A stretch of DNA of 64,000 bases from Dallia pectoralis (GCA_029465975.1 CM055730.1:23310344-23374343), one strand, 5' to 3'; counted from the stretch's first letter, positions 1-14,640 are shown. A program made the numbers and translations. Notes: a model not told the origin generated them from the sequence alone.

Positions 1-1118
1 TCTTCAATGAAAAAAATGAATCAACATCTCAACCATGTATTTAAGTGTTCATTGTTGCAGTCCTGGCTTCCTACTTTGATATGATTCTGGATCTATCTAT
101 GGTATCAGATGTTGAATAACAAAGTTACAATAAGATAGAAAAAGCTTGTATTAAAATGTAAAGTTTTGACTTGAGCCACTTAACATAACAGGAACTCGAA
201 CAAAAGGTAAAGGTCATGCCGGTGGCATAATGGCAGTGTTAGAAAAAAGAAATGGATTTTCCTTTCCACAAGAAATAGTAATTAACGACAGGTCATGGAT
301 AGTTTGACTTTTCAAGGGGGTTTCAGAAGTCAGGGGTAAGTGTTCATTCGAACTATTATAAAGCCTAAATATTTTGCAGGGAAGAAGATCAAACACTCTG
401 GCTCGAACACTAACTGTTTTTCCTTTTGAGAACAATATGCTATTGGATCCATCCATCTTATTTGAACATTTGTAATTATAAAAACATCAATAATTTGGCC
501 TGAGTGTGTTGTGACTGAGCAGAAATGTGGGTTTTGTATTCAGTGATGACATGCTGCCCTCTAGTGGCAGCAGTGGCCAAATGCTCAGTCTGCAAAGGTT
601 GATATGTTTTTCAAGTTTTTTTTAGTGTTGTTATTTGAGACTGTGATACTACTTTCATTTTATTATACCAGCATAAGCTGTTTTTGAACTAAACTCTGTA
701 GTGAATAGGCTACTTACAACTATTATATTGGCAATGTTTGGCAATGTTGATAACAACATGTAACCCTGTCTTTTAGGCTAACATCGAAAAACATTCTTAC
801 CATATGAGGAAGTGGAAAAAGGAAGATGTGACAACTATCAGGTGTGTTTATGCATGTCTCTGTTTGTGTGTGTTTGTTCTTAAGGTGAACATCCTGTTTG
901 TCTCTGTTTGTCCAACACCTTCTCAAACATCTGTATTTGACGTTTGTCTGGGGGTTGCTAAACATCTGAGTTAAGTGAAAGTAACGTTTTAATCATGAAG
1001 GAAAAATAAAAGACAAGAGATGTATGTGTATTTGTGGATTGAAAGAGATAAATGTCCATGTGAAGTGAAAGAGATTAACATCTAGAAGTGAAGTGAAAGC
1101 AGACTTCTATAAGGTAGG
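1..1118. other. no gene recognised
   Basis: AT-rich sequence. Short open frames of about 80 codons occur on the minus strand but show no recognisable domain or splice structure. No repeat family was recognised. Confidence 0.5.
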
Positions 1119-1147
1119 ACGATGCCGAGAAAATTAGCATGACCTCT
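1119..1147 (+). pseudogene. U6 snRNA-like fragment (possible decayed pseudogene)
   Basis: By eye, this 29-nt stretch matches the central part of vertebrate U6 snRNA at 24 of 29 positions. It includes a GAGAA-A-ATTAGCATG core, the U6 region that contains the ACAGAGA box. The ACAGAGA box itself is mutated here (GCCGAGA). The match fades on both sides and there is no terminal T-run at the right distance, so an active U6 gene is excluded. It could be the remnant of a retroposed U6, or chance. It lies about 50 bp before the 26-bp array. Confidence 0.35.
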
Positions 1148-4100
1148 TGAATGGAAAGTTACTTTCAGGATATAGGGTTAATATATAAGAATTAAACACT
1201 ACCATACAAACTATATATTATACACTACCATACAAACTATATATTATACACTACCATACAAACTATATATTATACACTACCATACAAACTATATATTATA
1301 CACTACCATACAAACTATATATTATACACTACCATACAAACTATATATTATACACTACCGTACAAACTATATATTATACACTACCATACAAACTATATAT
1401 TATACACTACCATACAAACTATATATTATACACTACCATACAAACTATATATTATACACTACCATACAAACTATATATTATACACTACCATACAAACTAT
1501 ATATTATACACTACCATACAAACTATATATTATACACTACCATACAAACTATATATTATACACTACCATACAAACTATATATTATACACTACCATACAAA
1601 CTATATATTATACACTACCGTACAAACTATATATTATACACTACCATACAAACTATATATTATACACTACCGTACAAACTATATATTATACACTACCATA
1701 CAAACTATATATTATACACTACCATACAAACTATATATTATACACTACCATACAAACTATATATTATACACTACCGTACAAACTATATATTATACACTAC
1801 CATACAAACTATATATTATACACTACCATACAAACTATATATTATACACTACCATACAAACTATATATTATACACTACCATACAAACTATATATTATACA
1901 CTACCTACAAACCATACAAACTATATATTATACACTACCATACAAACTATATATTATACACTACCATACAAACTATATATTATACACTACCATACAAACT
2001 ATATATTATACAAACTATATATTATACACCATACAAACTATATATTATACACTACCATACAAACTATATATTATACACTACCATACAAACTATATATTAT
2101 ACACTACCATACAAACTATATATTATACACTACCATACAAACTATATATTATACACTACCATACAAACTATATATTATACACTACCATACAAACTATATA
2201 TTATACATTACCATACAAACTATATATTATACACTACCATACAAACTATATATTATACAAACTATATATTATACCATACAAACTATATATTATACACTAC
2301 CATACAAACTATATATTATACACTACCATACAAACTATATATTATACACTACCATACAAACTATATATTATACACTACCATACAAACTATATATTATACA
2401 TTACCATACAAACTATATATTATACACTACCATACAAACTATATATTATACATTACCATACAAACTATATATTATACACTACCATACAAACTATATATTA
2501 TACACTACCATACAAACTATATATTATACATTACCATACAAACTATATATTATACACTACAAACATACAAACTATATATTATACACTACCATACAAACTA
2601 TATATTATACATTACCATACAAACTATATATTATACATTACCATACAAACTATATATTATACATTACCATACAAACTATATATTATACACTACCATACAA
2701 ACTATATATTATACACTACCATACAAACTATATATTATACATTACCATACAAACTATATATTATACACTACCATACAAACTATATATTATACACTACCAT
2801 ACAAACTATATATTATACACTACCATACAAACTATATATTATACATTACCATACAAACTATATATTATACACTACCATACAAACTATATATTATACATTA
2901 CCATACAAACTATATATTATACACTACCATACAAACTATATATTATACACTACCATACAAACTATATATTATACACTACCATACAAACTATATATTATAC
3001 ATTACCATACAAACTATATATTATACACTACCATACAAACTATATATTATACACTACCATACAAACTATATATTATACATTACCATACAAACTATATATT
3101 ATACATTACCATACAAACTATATATTATACACTACCATACAAACTATATATTATACATTACCATACAAACTATATATTATACACTACCATACAAACTATA
3201 TATTATACATTACCATACAAACTATATATTATACACTACCATACAAACTATATATTATACATTACCATACAAACTATATATTATACACTACCATACAAAC
3301 TATATATTATACACTACCATACAAACTATATATTATACACTACCATACAAACTATATATTATACACTACCATACAAACTATATATTATACAACATACAAA
3401 CTATATATTATACATTACCATACAAACTATATATTATACACTACCATACAAACTATATATTATACATTACCATACAAACTATATATTATACACTACCATA
3501 CAAACTATATATTATACATTACCATACAAACTATATATTATACACTACCATACAAACTATATATTATACACTACCATACAAACTATATATTATACACTAC
3601 CATACAAACTATATATTATACATTACCATACAAACTATATATTATACACTACCATACAAACTATATATTATACATTACCATACAAACTATATATTATACA
3701 ACCATATATATTATACACTACCATACAAACTATATATTATACATTACCATACAAACTATATATTATACACTACCATACAAACTATATATTATACACTACC
3801 ATACAAACTATATATTATACACTACCATACAAACTATATATTATACACTACCATACAAACTATATATTATACACTACCATACAAACTATATATTATACAC
3901 TACCATACAAACTATATATTATACACTACCATACAAACTATATATTATACACTACCATACAAACTATATATTATACACTACCATACAAACTATATATTAT
4001 ACACTACCATACAAACTATATATTATACACTACCATACAAACTATATATTATACACTACCATACAAACTATATATTATACACTACCATACAAACTATATA

Positions 4101-4719
4101 TTATACACTACCATACAAACTATATATTATACACTACCATACAAACTATATATTATACACTACCATACAAACTATATATTATACACTATATATTACCATA
4201 CAAACTATATATTATACACTACCATACAAACTATATATTATACACTACCATACAAACTATATATATTATACACTACCATACAAACTATATATTATACACT
4301 ACCATACAAACTATATATTATACACTACCATACAAACTATATATTATACACTACCATACAAACTATATATTATACACTACCATACAAACTATATATTATA
4401 CACTACCATACAAACTATATATTATACACTACCATACAAACTATATATTATACACTACCATACAAACTATATATTATACACTACCATACAAACTATATAT
4501 TATACACTACCATACAAACTATATATTATACACCTACCTATATATTATACAAACTATATATTATACACTACCATACAAACTATATATTATACACTACCGT
4601 ACAAACTATATATTATACACTACCATACAAACTATATATTATACACTACCATACAAACTATATATTATACACTACCATACAAACTATATATTATACACTA
4701 CCATACAAACTATATATTA

Positions 4720-6620
4720 TACATTACCATACAAACTATATATTATACACTACCATACAAACTATATATTATACATTACCATACAAACTATATATTATAC
4801 ACTACCGTACAAACTATATATTATACACTACCATACAAACTATATATTATACATTACCATACAAACTATATATTATACACTACCATACAAACTATATATT
4901 TTACACTACCATACAAACTATATATTATACACTACCGTACAAACTATATATTATACACTACCATACAAACTATATATTATACATTACCATACAAACTATA
5001 TATTATACATTACCATACAAACTATATATTATACATTACCATACAAACTATATATTATACACTACCATACAAACTATATATTATACATTACCATACAAAC
5101 TATATATTATACACTACCATACAAACTATATATTATACATTACCATACAAACTATATATTATACACTACCATACAAACTATATATTATACACTACCATAC
5201 AAACTATATATTATACACTACCATACAAACTATATATTATACATTACCATACAAACTATATATTATACACTACCATACAAACTATATATTATACATTACC
5301 ATACAAACTATATATTATACACTACCATACAAACTATATATTATACATTACCATACAAACTATATATTATACACTACCATACAAACTATATATTATACAT
5401 TACCATACAAACTATATATTATACACTACCATACAAACTATATATTATACACTACCATACAAACTATATATTATACACTACCATACAAACTATATATTAT
5501 ACATTACCATACAAACTATATATTATACACTACCATACAAACTATATATTATACATTACCATACAAACTATATATTATACACTACCATACAAACTATATA
5601 TTATACATTACCATACAAACTATATATTATACACTACCATACAAACTATATATTATACACTACCATACAAACTATATATTATACATTACCATACAAACTA
5701 TATATTATACACTACCATACAAACTATATATTATACACTACCATACAAACTATATATTATACATTACCATACAAACTATATATTATACACTACCATACAA
5801 ACTATATATTATACATTACCATACAAACTATATATTATACACTACCATACAAACTATATATTATACATTACCATACAAACTATATATTATACACTACCAT
5901 ACAAACTATATATTATACATTACCATACAAACTATATATTATACACTACCATACAAACTATATATTATACACTACCATACAAACTATATATTATACACTA
6001 CCATACAAACTATATATTATACACTACCGTACAAACTATATATTATACACTACCATACAAACTATATATTATACATTACCATACAAACTATATATTATAC
6101 ACTACCATACAAACTATATATTATACACTACCATACAAACTATATATTATACACTACCGTACAAACTATATATTATACACTACCATACAAACTATATATT
6201 ATACATTACCATACAAACTATATATTATACACTACCATACAAACTATATATTATACACTACCATACAAACTATATATTATACATTACCATACAAACTATA
6301 TATTATACACTACCATACAAACTATATATTATACACTACCATACAAACTATATATTATACACTACCGTACAAACTATATATTATACACTACCATACAAAC
6401 TATATATTATACACTACCGTACAAACTATATATTATACACTACCATACAAACTATATATTATACACTACCATACAAACTATATATTATACACTACCATAC
6501 AAACTATATATTATACACTACCATACAAACTATATATTATACACTACCATACAAACTATATATTATACACTTCCGTACAAACTATATATTATACACTACC
6601 ATACAAACTATATATTATAC
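4720..6620. repeat. left copy of a segmental duplication inside the 26-bp array
   Basis: Diagnostic variants recur exactly 3,092 bp downstream. Examples are ATTACC at 4723 and 7815, CCGT at 4801 and 7893, TTTTAC at 4901 and 7993, CCGT at 6023 and 9115, 6153 and 9245, 6361 and 9453, 6413 and 9505, and the rare CTTCCG at about 6569 and 9661. The match fails to the left of about 4.7 kb and to the right of about 6.7 kb. Boundaries are approximate. Confidence 0.85.
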
Positions 6621-7811
6621 ACTACCATACAAACTATATATTATACACTACCATACAAACTATATATTATACACTACCATACAAACTATATATTATACAC
6701 TACCATACAAACTATATATTATACACTACCATACAAACTATATATTATACACTACCATACAAACTATATATTATACACTACCATACAAACTATATATTAT
6801 ACACTACCATACAAACTATATATTATACACTACCATACAAACTATATATTATACACTACCATACAAACTATATATTATACACTACCATACAAACTATATA
6901 TTATACACTATACAAACTATATATTACCATACAAACTATATATTATACACTACCATACAAACTATATATTATACACTACCATACAAACTATATATTATAC
7001 ACTACCTATATATTATACACTACCAAACTATATATTATACACTACCATACAAACTATATATTATACACTACCATACAAACTATATATTATACACTACCGT
7101 ACAAACTATATATTATACACTACCGTACAAACTATATATTATACACTACCATACAAACTATATATTATACACTACCGTACAAACTATATATTATACACTA
7201 CCATACAAACTATATATTATACACTACCATACAAACTATATATTATACACTACCATACAAACTATATATTATACACTACCATACAAACTATATATTATAC
7301 ACTACCATACAAACTATATATTATACACTACCATACAAACTATATATTATACACTACCATACAAACTATATATTATACACTACCATACAAACTATATATT
7401 ATACACTACCATACAAACTATATATTATACACTACCATACAAACTATATATTATACACTACCATACAAACTATATATTATACATTACCATACAAACTATA
7501 TATTATACACTACCATACAAACTATATATTATACATTACCATACAAACTATATATTATACACTACCGTACAAACTATATATTATACAAACAAACTATATA
7601 TTATACACTACCATACAAACTATATATTATACACTACCATACAAACTATATATTATACACTACCATACAAACTATATATTATACACTACCATACAAACTA
7701 TATATTATACACTACCATACAAACTATATATTATACACTACCATACAAACTATATATTATACACTACCATACAAACTATATATTATACACTACCATACAA
7801 ACTATATATTA

Positions 7812-9712
7812 TACATTACCATACAAACTATATGTTATACACTACCATACAAACTATATATTATACATTACCATACAAACTATATATTATACACTACCGT
7901 ACAAACTATATATTATACACTACCATACAAACTATATATTATACATTACCATACAAACTATATATTATACACTACCATACAAACTATATATTTTACACTA
8001 CCATACAAACTATATATTATACACTACCGTACAAACTATATATTATACACTACCATACAAACTATATATTATACATTACCATACAAACTATATATTATAC
8101 ATTACCATACAAACTATATATTATACATTACCATACAAACTATATATTATACACTACCATACAAACTATATATTATACATTACCATACAAACTATATATT
8201 ATACACTACCATACAAACTATATATTATACATTACCATACAAACTATATATTATACACTACCATACAAACTATATATTATACACTACCATACAAACTATA
8301 TATTATACACTACCATACAAACTATATATTATACATTACCATACAAACTATATATTATACACTACCATACAAACTATATATTATACATTACCATACAAAC
8401 TATATATTATACACTACCATACAAACTATATATTATACATTACCATACAAACTATATATTATACACTACCATACAAACTATATATTATACATTACCATAC
8501 AAACTATATATTATACACTACCATACAAACTATATATTATACACTACCATACAAACTATATATTATACACTACCATACAAACTATATATTATACATTACC
8601 ATACAAACTATATATTATACACTACCATACAAACTATATATTATACATTACCATACAAACTATATATTATACACTACCATACAAACTATATATTATACAT
8701 TACCATACAAACTATATATTATACACTACCGTACAAACTATATATTATACACTACCATACAAACTATATATTATACATTACCATACAAACTATATATTAT
8801 ACACTACCATACAAACTATATATTATACACTACCATACAAACTATATATTATACATTACCATACAAACTATATATTATACACTACCATACAAACTATATA
8901 TTATACATTACCATACAAACTATATATTATACACTACCATACAAACTATATATTATACATTACCATACAAACTATATATTATACACTACCATACAAACTA
9001 TATATTATACATTACCATACAAACTATATATTATACACTACCATACAAACTATATATTATACACTACCATACAAACTATATATTATACACTACCATACAA
9101 ACTATATATTATACACTACCGTACAAACTATATATTATACACTACCATACAAACTATATATTATACATTACCATACAAACTATATATTATACACTACCAT
9201 ACAAACTATATATTATACACTACCATACAAACTATATATTATACACTACCGTACAAACTATATATTATACACTACCATACAAACTATATATTATACATTA
9301 CCATACAAACTATATATTATACACTACCATACAAACTATATATTATACACTACCATACAAACTATATATTATACATTACCATACAAACTATATATTATAC
9401 ACTACCATACAAACTATATATTATACACTACCATACAAACTATATATTATACACTACCGTACAAACTATATATTATACACTACCATACAAACTATATATT
9501 ATACACTACCGTACAAACTATATATTATACACTACCATACAAACTATATATTATACACTACCATACAAACTATATATTATACACTACCATACAAACTATA
9601 TATTATACACTACCATACAAACTATATATTATACACTACCATACAAACTATATATTATACACTTCCGTACAAACTATATATTATACACTACCATACAAAC
9701 TATATATTATAC
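7812..9712. repeat. right copy of the array-internal duplication (offset 3,092 bp)
   Basis: This is the partner of 4720-6620. The variant order is preserved, with only a few single-base differences (for example CCGT at 8725 against CCAT at 5633). It shows that the array grew partly by a block duplication of about 1.9 kb as well as unit by unit. Boundaries are approximate. Confidence 0.85.
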
Positions 9713-10744
9713 ACTACCATACAAACTATATATTATACACTACCATACAAACTATATATTATACACTACCATACAAACTATATATTATACATTACCATAC
9801 AAACTATATATTATACACTACCATACAAACTATATATTATACACTACCATACAAACTATATATTATACACTACCATACAAACTATATATTATACACTACC
9901 GTACAAACTATATATTATACACTACCATACAAACTATATATTATACACTACCATACAAACTATATATTATACACTACCGTACAAACTATATATTATACAC
10001 TACCATACAAACTATATATTATACACTACCATACAAACTATATATTATACACTACCATACAAACTATATATTATACACTACCATACAAACTATATATTAT
10101 ACACTACCATACAAACTATATATTATACACTACCATACAAACTATATATTATACACTACCATACAAACTATATATTATACACTACCATACAAACTATATA
10201 TTATACACTACCATACAAACTATATATTATACACTACCGTACAAACTATATATTATACACTACCATACAAACTATATATTATACACTACCGTACAAACTA
10301 TATATTATACACTACCATACAAACTATATATTATACACTACCATACAAACTATATATTATACATTACCATACAAACTATATATTATACATTACCATACAA
10401 ACTATATATTATACATTACCATACAAACTATATATTATACATTACCATACAAACTATATATTATACACTACCATACAAACTATATATTATACATTACCAT
10501 ACAAACTATATATTATACACTACCATACAAACTATATATTATACACTACCATACAAACTTTTGGGGTCACCTATAAATGTTCTTGTTTTCCATGTAAACA
10601 TACATGAAATTAGATTTAATAAGAAATATAGTAAAATGAATATGAAATATAGTCACTGTCAATGTTAGAAGTAATGATTTTGAATTGAAATAGTAATTGT
10701 GTCCCTTAAACTTTGCTCTTGTATACCATTGACATTTTAGTTTT

Positions 10745-11590
10745 TTAATATGTTGAGATCTGAAGAGGTTTCACCTTATGCTATCTGAAGCAGCTCTGAC
10801 AAGTTGGATTGGCTTGACAACCTACATACCCTGCGGTCAAGCTGTATTCTACATAAGAAGCCACTCCATTGTACAAAAAATACCAGATGTATTTGACCTA
10901 AAAGGCTATTGGCTAGTTTAGAGCTGTACTCTGGGTCACTGTCCTGCTCTAGGAGGAACAGGCTCAAATTAAACACCCGCCATAGGATATGGCATGGCAA
11001 AATGAAGTGATAGCCATCCATCTTCAAGATCAATTTTAACTTGTACAAATAGTCCACATTATTATCACTAAAGTAGCACCTCAACCTTAGATGCATCTTT
11101 CCAAAACACGTTTTATTCCAATCTTTCTCTGTTCAGTGTCTGTGTTCTTTCACACATCTTTTCTTTCGACTTGTTAGCCTGAGACAGCTTTTTCCTGGAA
11201 CTTCTTCACTGTTGACACAAATACTGATGTTTTGCACAAACTATATAATAAAGCGGCCAGTTGAGGACCTGTGCGACATCTGTTTTTCTTACTAGAGACC
11301 CTAATGGAGTTTTGGACCGAGGCCTCCCACTCCTCTAACTTTTTTGGTTAGATCCAGTTTGCACTTTTCTTTGAAGAGAGTAGTACACAGCATTGTATTA
11401 GTCTAAAGGCCAGTTTTATTGCTTCTCTTATCAGCACAACAGTTTTTAGCTGTGCTAACAAAATTGCAAAATTAAACATCAGTATTTTCTAGCCACAATA
11501 GTTATCAATGTCTACACTGTATGTCTGATCTATTTTAATAGACAAAAAATATTTTCTTTAAAAGAACATATATTTAAGTGAATGTATAAC
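10745..11590 (-). mobile_element. decayed Tc1/mariner-like element, minus orientation
   Basis: The segment resembles the remnant at 28870-29555. Both share an inverted 'gagctgt...gggtcactgtcctg' segment and, at the right-hand end, a 'ctacactgta...ctgat' stretch followed by 'gacaaaa'. No intact transposase frame remains; the longest open frame is about 106 codons and is broken relative to the family. Edges are approximate. Confidence 0.55.
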
Positions 11591-12294
11591 ACACCCTAAT
11601 ATATTTGCTGTGTAAGAGCCAATTCTTTGTTTTCACAATTTTTGGCCAAGGGGAAGTGATTCTACTGTAAATGCAATGGAGAGTTTGCGTAGGGCGGTTG
11701 GTTAGTTGAATTTGATGAATTGTAAAGTGGAAGGTTACTGTGGACCATTGTTTGACAGAAACTCTGTCTACTTGTGCATGAGCTCTCGTTTTGTTTGACG
11801 CTGACTTGTATAGAGCATTTCCTGTAAAGGTCCCCATTTAGTACAGTAGCTGAGTTTCATACTTATTGTGTAGTCATTATGCAACTGAAGATACAGTAAA
11901 TATTGTTGGAACTAATCTTGGTCAAAGTTGCTAAATTTGATATGTCTCATATTTTGTGTTAAACACTGACGTAATATGACTTAAATTAAATAAAAATAAA
12001 GAAAATAAACTCACTTCACATCCATCCAACACAAACAAATGGCACAAAATAACTGTACAGTGTAGCCAAAATACTTTGGGGGTTTTATTTTGAGAGAGAA
12101 AGAGAAATGAGAAGACATGCAGGTCATGTAATTCTCATATAAAAAGTTATTTCGATTCACGCTACTGTTAATTGCTACATACATTAAACCCAATAGTTCA
12201 GACACATGGAACATCTTCAACAGTATCATCCACAATGGGGCAGAGAAGTAATAATATATAAGATGTACAAAACATCTACTCGTTTTTTTATCAA
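11591..12294. other. no gene recognised
   Basis: About 700 bp between a Tc1 remnant and an LTR-like remnant. Only short open frames without recognisable domains. Confidence 0.4.
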
Positions 12295-13537
12295 TGTCAC
12301 AATCTAGGTGTAGTGCAGAGGAAAGCCAGGTGCAGAGCCAGGATAAACGTTTCTGGGTATTTATTTTAAAAAACATCAATCAAACACGACAACAACGAAT
12401 CTAAAAAACTAGACACTGATGATGAAATAAAAGTGCATATACAGCGGCTTACGAATAACATCAAAACAGAACTCAAACATAACATTCACCATATACATGT
12501 GGCATAGAAACAATATCCAACACCGTGCACCAAGACCCAGTGACTTATATAACAAACATAATCATGAAATCCAAACCTGCTGTGCCCACTCAAATCACCC
12601 ATATCTGATTTGCGTTACTTCAAACTTATATAATTACCCAAAAGGGAACTGCAACGCCCTCCTAGAGAGGTAGATGCGCCAAATGGCCCTGGCAATGTCA
12701 AGTGCAGAGAAGGGAGGGTTGGCGGGCTTACCGGCACAACTATTATATTGGTGGCTTACCGGCAGGGACCGGCCATGTTAGGCCACCGGCTCTGGGGGAC
12801 GGACAACTCCTCCAGGAGCTCGGGTGGAGGGGGAAGTGTCAACACCTCCAGGAGCTCAGGTGTAATTGGAAAGGGCCACTCTTCCAGGAGCTCAGGCGGA
12901 AGGGGTAACTCCTCCAGGAGCTCGGGAGGAGGAGGAATGGGCCACTCTAGGAGCTCAGGTAGAGGAGCAATGGGCCACTCTAGGAGCTCAGGTGGAGGAG
13001 GAATGGGCCACTCTAGGAGCTCAGGTGGAGGAGGAATGGGCCACTCTAGGAGCTCAGGTGGAGGAGGAATGGGCCACTCTAGGAGATAAGGTGGAGGAGG
13101 AATGTGCCACTCTAGGAGCTCAGGTGGAGGAGGAATGGGCCACTCTAGGAGCTCAGGTGGAGGAGGAATGGGCCACTCTAGGAGATCAGGTGGAGGAGGA
13201 ATGGGCCACTCTTGGAGCTCAGGTAGAGGAAGAATGGGCCACTCTAGGAGATCATGTGGAGGAGGTTTAGACATCATCGCCACAGAAGATACACTATTAC
13301 AATTAGATAGCGTGAAAATATCAGTTACACTGTAACTTACACAGGCAGCCTTACATTAAATCATTTGGGTTTACAAAGGGTTAATGATGACCAAAGTATA
13401 GACTATACTACGACTATACAAACCTACAAATGACTAACAGAAAACTGGTGTGCGTAGTGAAACAAACCAAACTGAAAGAAAAAGTGGGCCAAGTAAAACA
13501 CAACACAAGGAGCTAGGAAAAGTCCTCACTCGTGACA
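12295..13537 (-). mobile_element. LTR-like remnant, minus orientation, interrupted by a 33-bp minisatellite
   Basis: The segment begins TGTCAC and ends GTGACA. Read on the minus strand, its end 'ctgcac..tggctt...ctgcactacac' matches the 3' end of the solo LTR at 40446-40846. Its start 'tgtcacgagt.aggacttttcct' matches the copy ending at 18287. A minus-strand TATATAAG at about 12545-12555 could be the LTR TATA box. Between the two recognisable ends are roughly 0.8 kb of minisatellite and other sequence not seen in the related copies, so the minisatellite expanded in, or was inserted into, the LTR. No target-site duplication is visible (flanks atcaa and gaaag). Confidence 0.5.
12805..13266. repeat. 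33-bp G-rich minisatellite, about 14 copies
   Basis: The 33-bp unit contains GGAGCTC, then GGTGGAGGAGGAATGGG, then CCACTCTA. The first copies are degenerate, and from about 12933 they are near-identical. Because 33 is a multiple of 3, several frames on both strands stay open. The longest, on the minus strand (12756-13283), would encode an 11-residue repeat rich in PPPPELLEWPI. A plus-strand frame would read RSSGGGGMGHS. I see no splice sites, domain or start context supporting a protein. The purine-rich strand has four GG tracts per unit, a weak G-quadruplex pattern. Confidence 0.9.
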
Positions 13538-14640
13538 GAAAGTAGCTATTGGCTGTCCTAAAAGTAGCTAGAAGTCGCAAAGTAACGTCATCACCTAATT
13601 TGCTTAATTGCCTCTGTGCATGTAATTGTGATGAACACTGTAGGAGAGAGAAATAACATCGTGGAAGAAACAAAATGTGAGTAAAAAACACCCTAAAATG
13701 TTTACAACTACAAATTCACTTTCTTCTGACGATTCTTTTTTTAAGTCACAATTCCAACCCGCCTTCTTTATCTGGGCTTGGGACGGGCAAAAGTGACCCA
13801 AAGAGACTGCCAGAGTAACTTCGTTTTTGTATTTAATTTATATGTTTTGGTTTTCTTAAGTTTGGTTTGGTTTTTGAATGTAAGCCAGGGCATGATCAGC
13901 CAGCAGGGGCTTCCCAGATGGGCGGCCTATGAGTGCTTTAAGGCGGGGTGTGGCCCACACCAGCACCAGCTGCTCATGGAGATGAGTATGAATAATACAC
14001 AGTTTCACGTCAGTCCAATAACACTAGAGAGAGTGGCTTCATTTTTTTTTCTAGTTCCTTTTTGGAAAATGTGTCACTAGTCAGAATGCTCCCTAAATAT
14101 AGTGACAAATTGGCAACACTTGTCCTAGTGCCCGCCCAGTAGGGAGTTTAAGATGGAACAGTTAACAAAAATAAGAAATCACAGAGACAATATACTGATC
14201 AATATACAGATATACAGTGCTAATAAATATTTTAGGTGGGCTTTAGCCCCCCTAAAATAGGCCAAGCGACGTCCCTGACTTATGACATTTTATTGATGTA
14301 ATATCATCACAAAGTCTATTTTACATAAACTGTTTTCTTCTAATCACCCAAAGGTCCAAGTGGACTGGATACCTCTTAAACATTTAATGGTACAATTGGA
14401 TAACTCTTTGGGAAACATGTTTAACTTGGACGAACGTCTAACTTTGACCTTTTCTGCTGCACTCGGACTCCTCTGTTTGTGCGCTCATGCGTACTCGTGT
14501 GTCTGCGCTTCTTCACGTCTGCTAATATATGCATGGTTTGTGTTATTTTGTTAGTGTTGGAAGACACGAGACACAAAGGCGGATTCGTTGTCGTCACCTT
14601 AGCGCCTTCATTAATGGTTTGACATTAAGAGATGACCATT
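13538..14640. other. no gene recognised; short GC-stem hairpin
   Basis: Only short open frames. A 13-bp inverted repeat with a 4-base TTTA loop lies at 14229-14258 (stem ATTTTAGGTGGGC and its near-complement). It resembles ends of common fish repeats but was not assigned. Confidence 0.4.

Larger units (their letters stand above)
1198..10559. repeat. giant 26-bp tandem array (satellite-like), about 360 copies
   Basis: The unit is 26 bp, built from an ACTACCATAC block, an AAACTATATA block and a TTATAC tail. About 360 near-identical copies run head to tail for 9.36 kb. Two common point variants occur: T for C at unit position 2 (ATTACC), and G for A at position 7 (CCGTAC). Rare variants include TTTTAC (4901, 7993) and CTTCCG (about 6569, 9661). 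The register is broken at about a dozen places between roughly 1.9 and 7.6 kb (for example near 1901, 2011, 2256, 2560, 3390, 3701, 4183, 4530, 6900, 7003 and 7585). None is seen after about 7.6 kb. The unit has no stop codon in any plus-strand frame, so very long spurious open frames exist, one of 914 codons from 7832. Each unit carries a TATATATTATA core. Unique sequence flanks both ends. Confidence 0.98.

Noticed and set aside
1198..10559. CRISPR-like regular repetition
   Set aside because: There are no unique spacers between repeats. The units are directly adjacent, the DNA is a vertebrate genome, and no cas genes are present.
1198..10559. Centromeric or telomeric satellite
   Set aside because: The array is flanked within a few kb by ordinary genes and unique DNA. 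No telomere motif (TTAGGG) array is present, and 26 bp is unusually short for a centromeric unit.
7832..10576. 914-codon open frame on the plus strand
   Set aside because: It is a reading of the 26-bp repeat, whose unit has no stop in any plus frame. The ATG arises from one point variant, and there is no domain, promoter or splice support.
12702..13335. Overlapping Gly/Ser-rich and PPPPELLEWPI-repeat frames
   Set aside because: They are frames of the 33-bp minisatellite, open only because 33 is divisible by 3. They sit within an LTR-like remnant.
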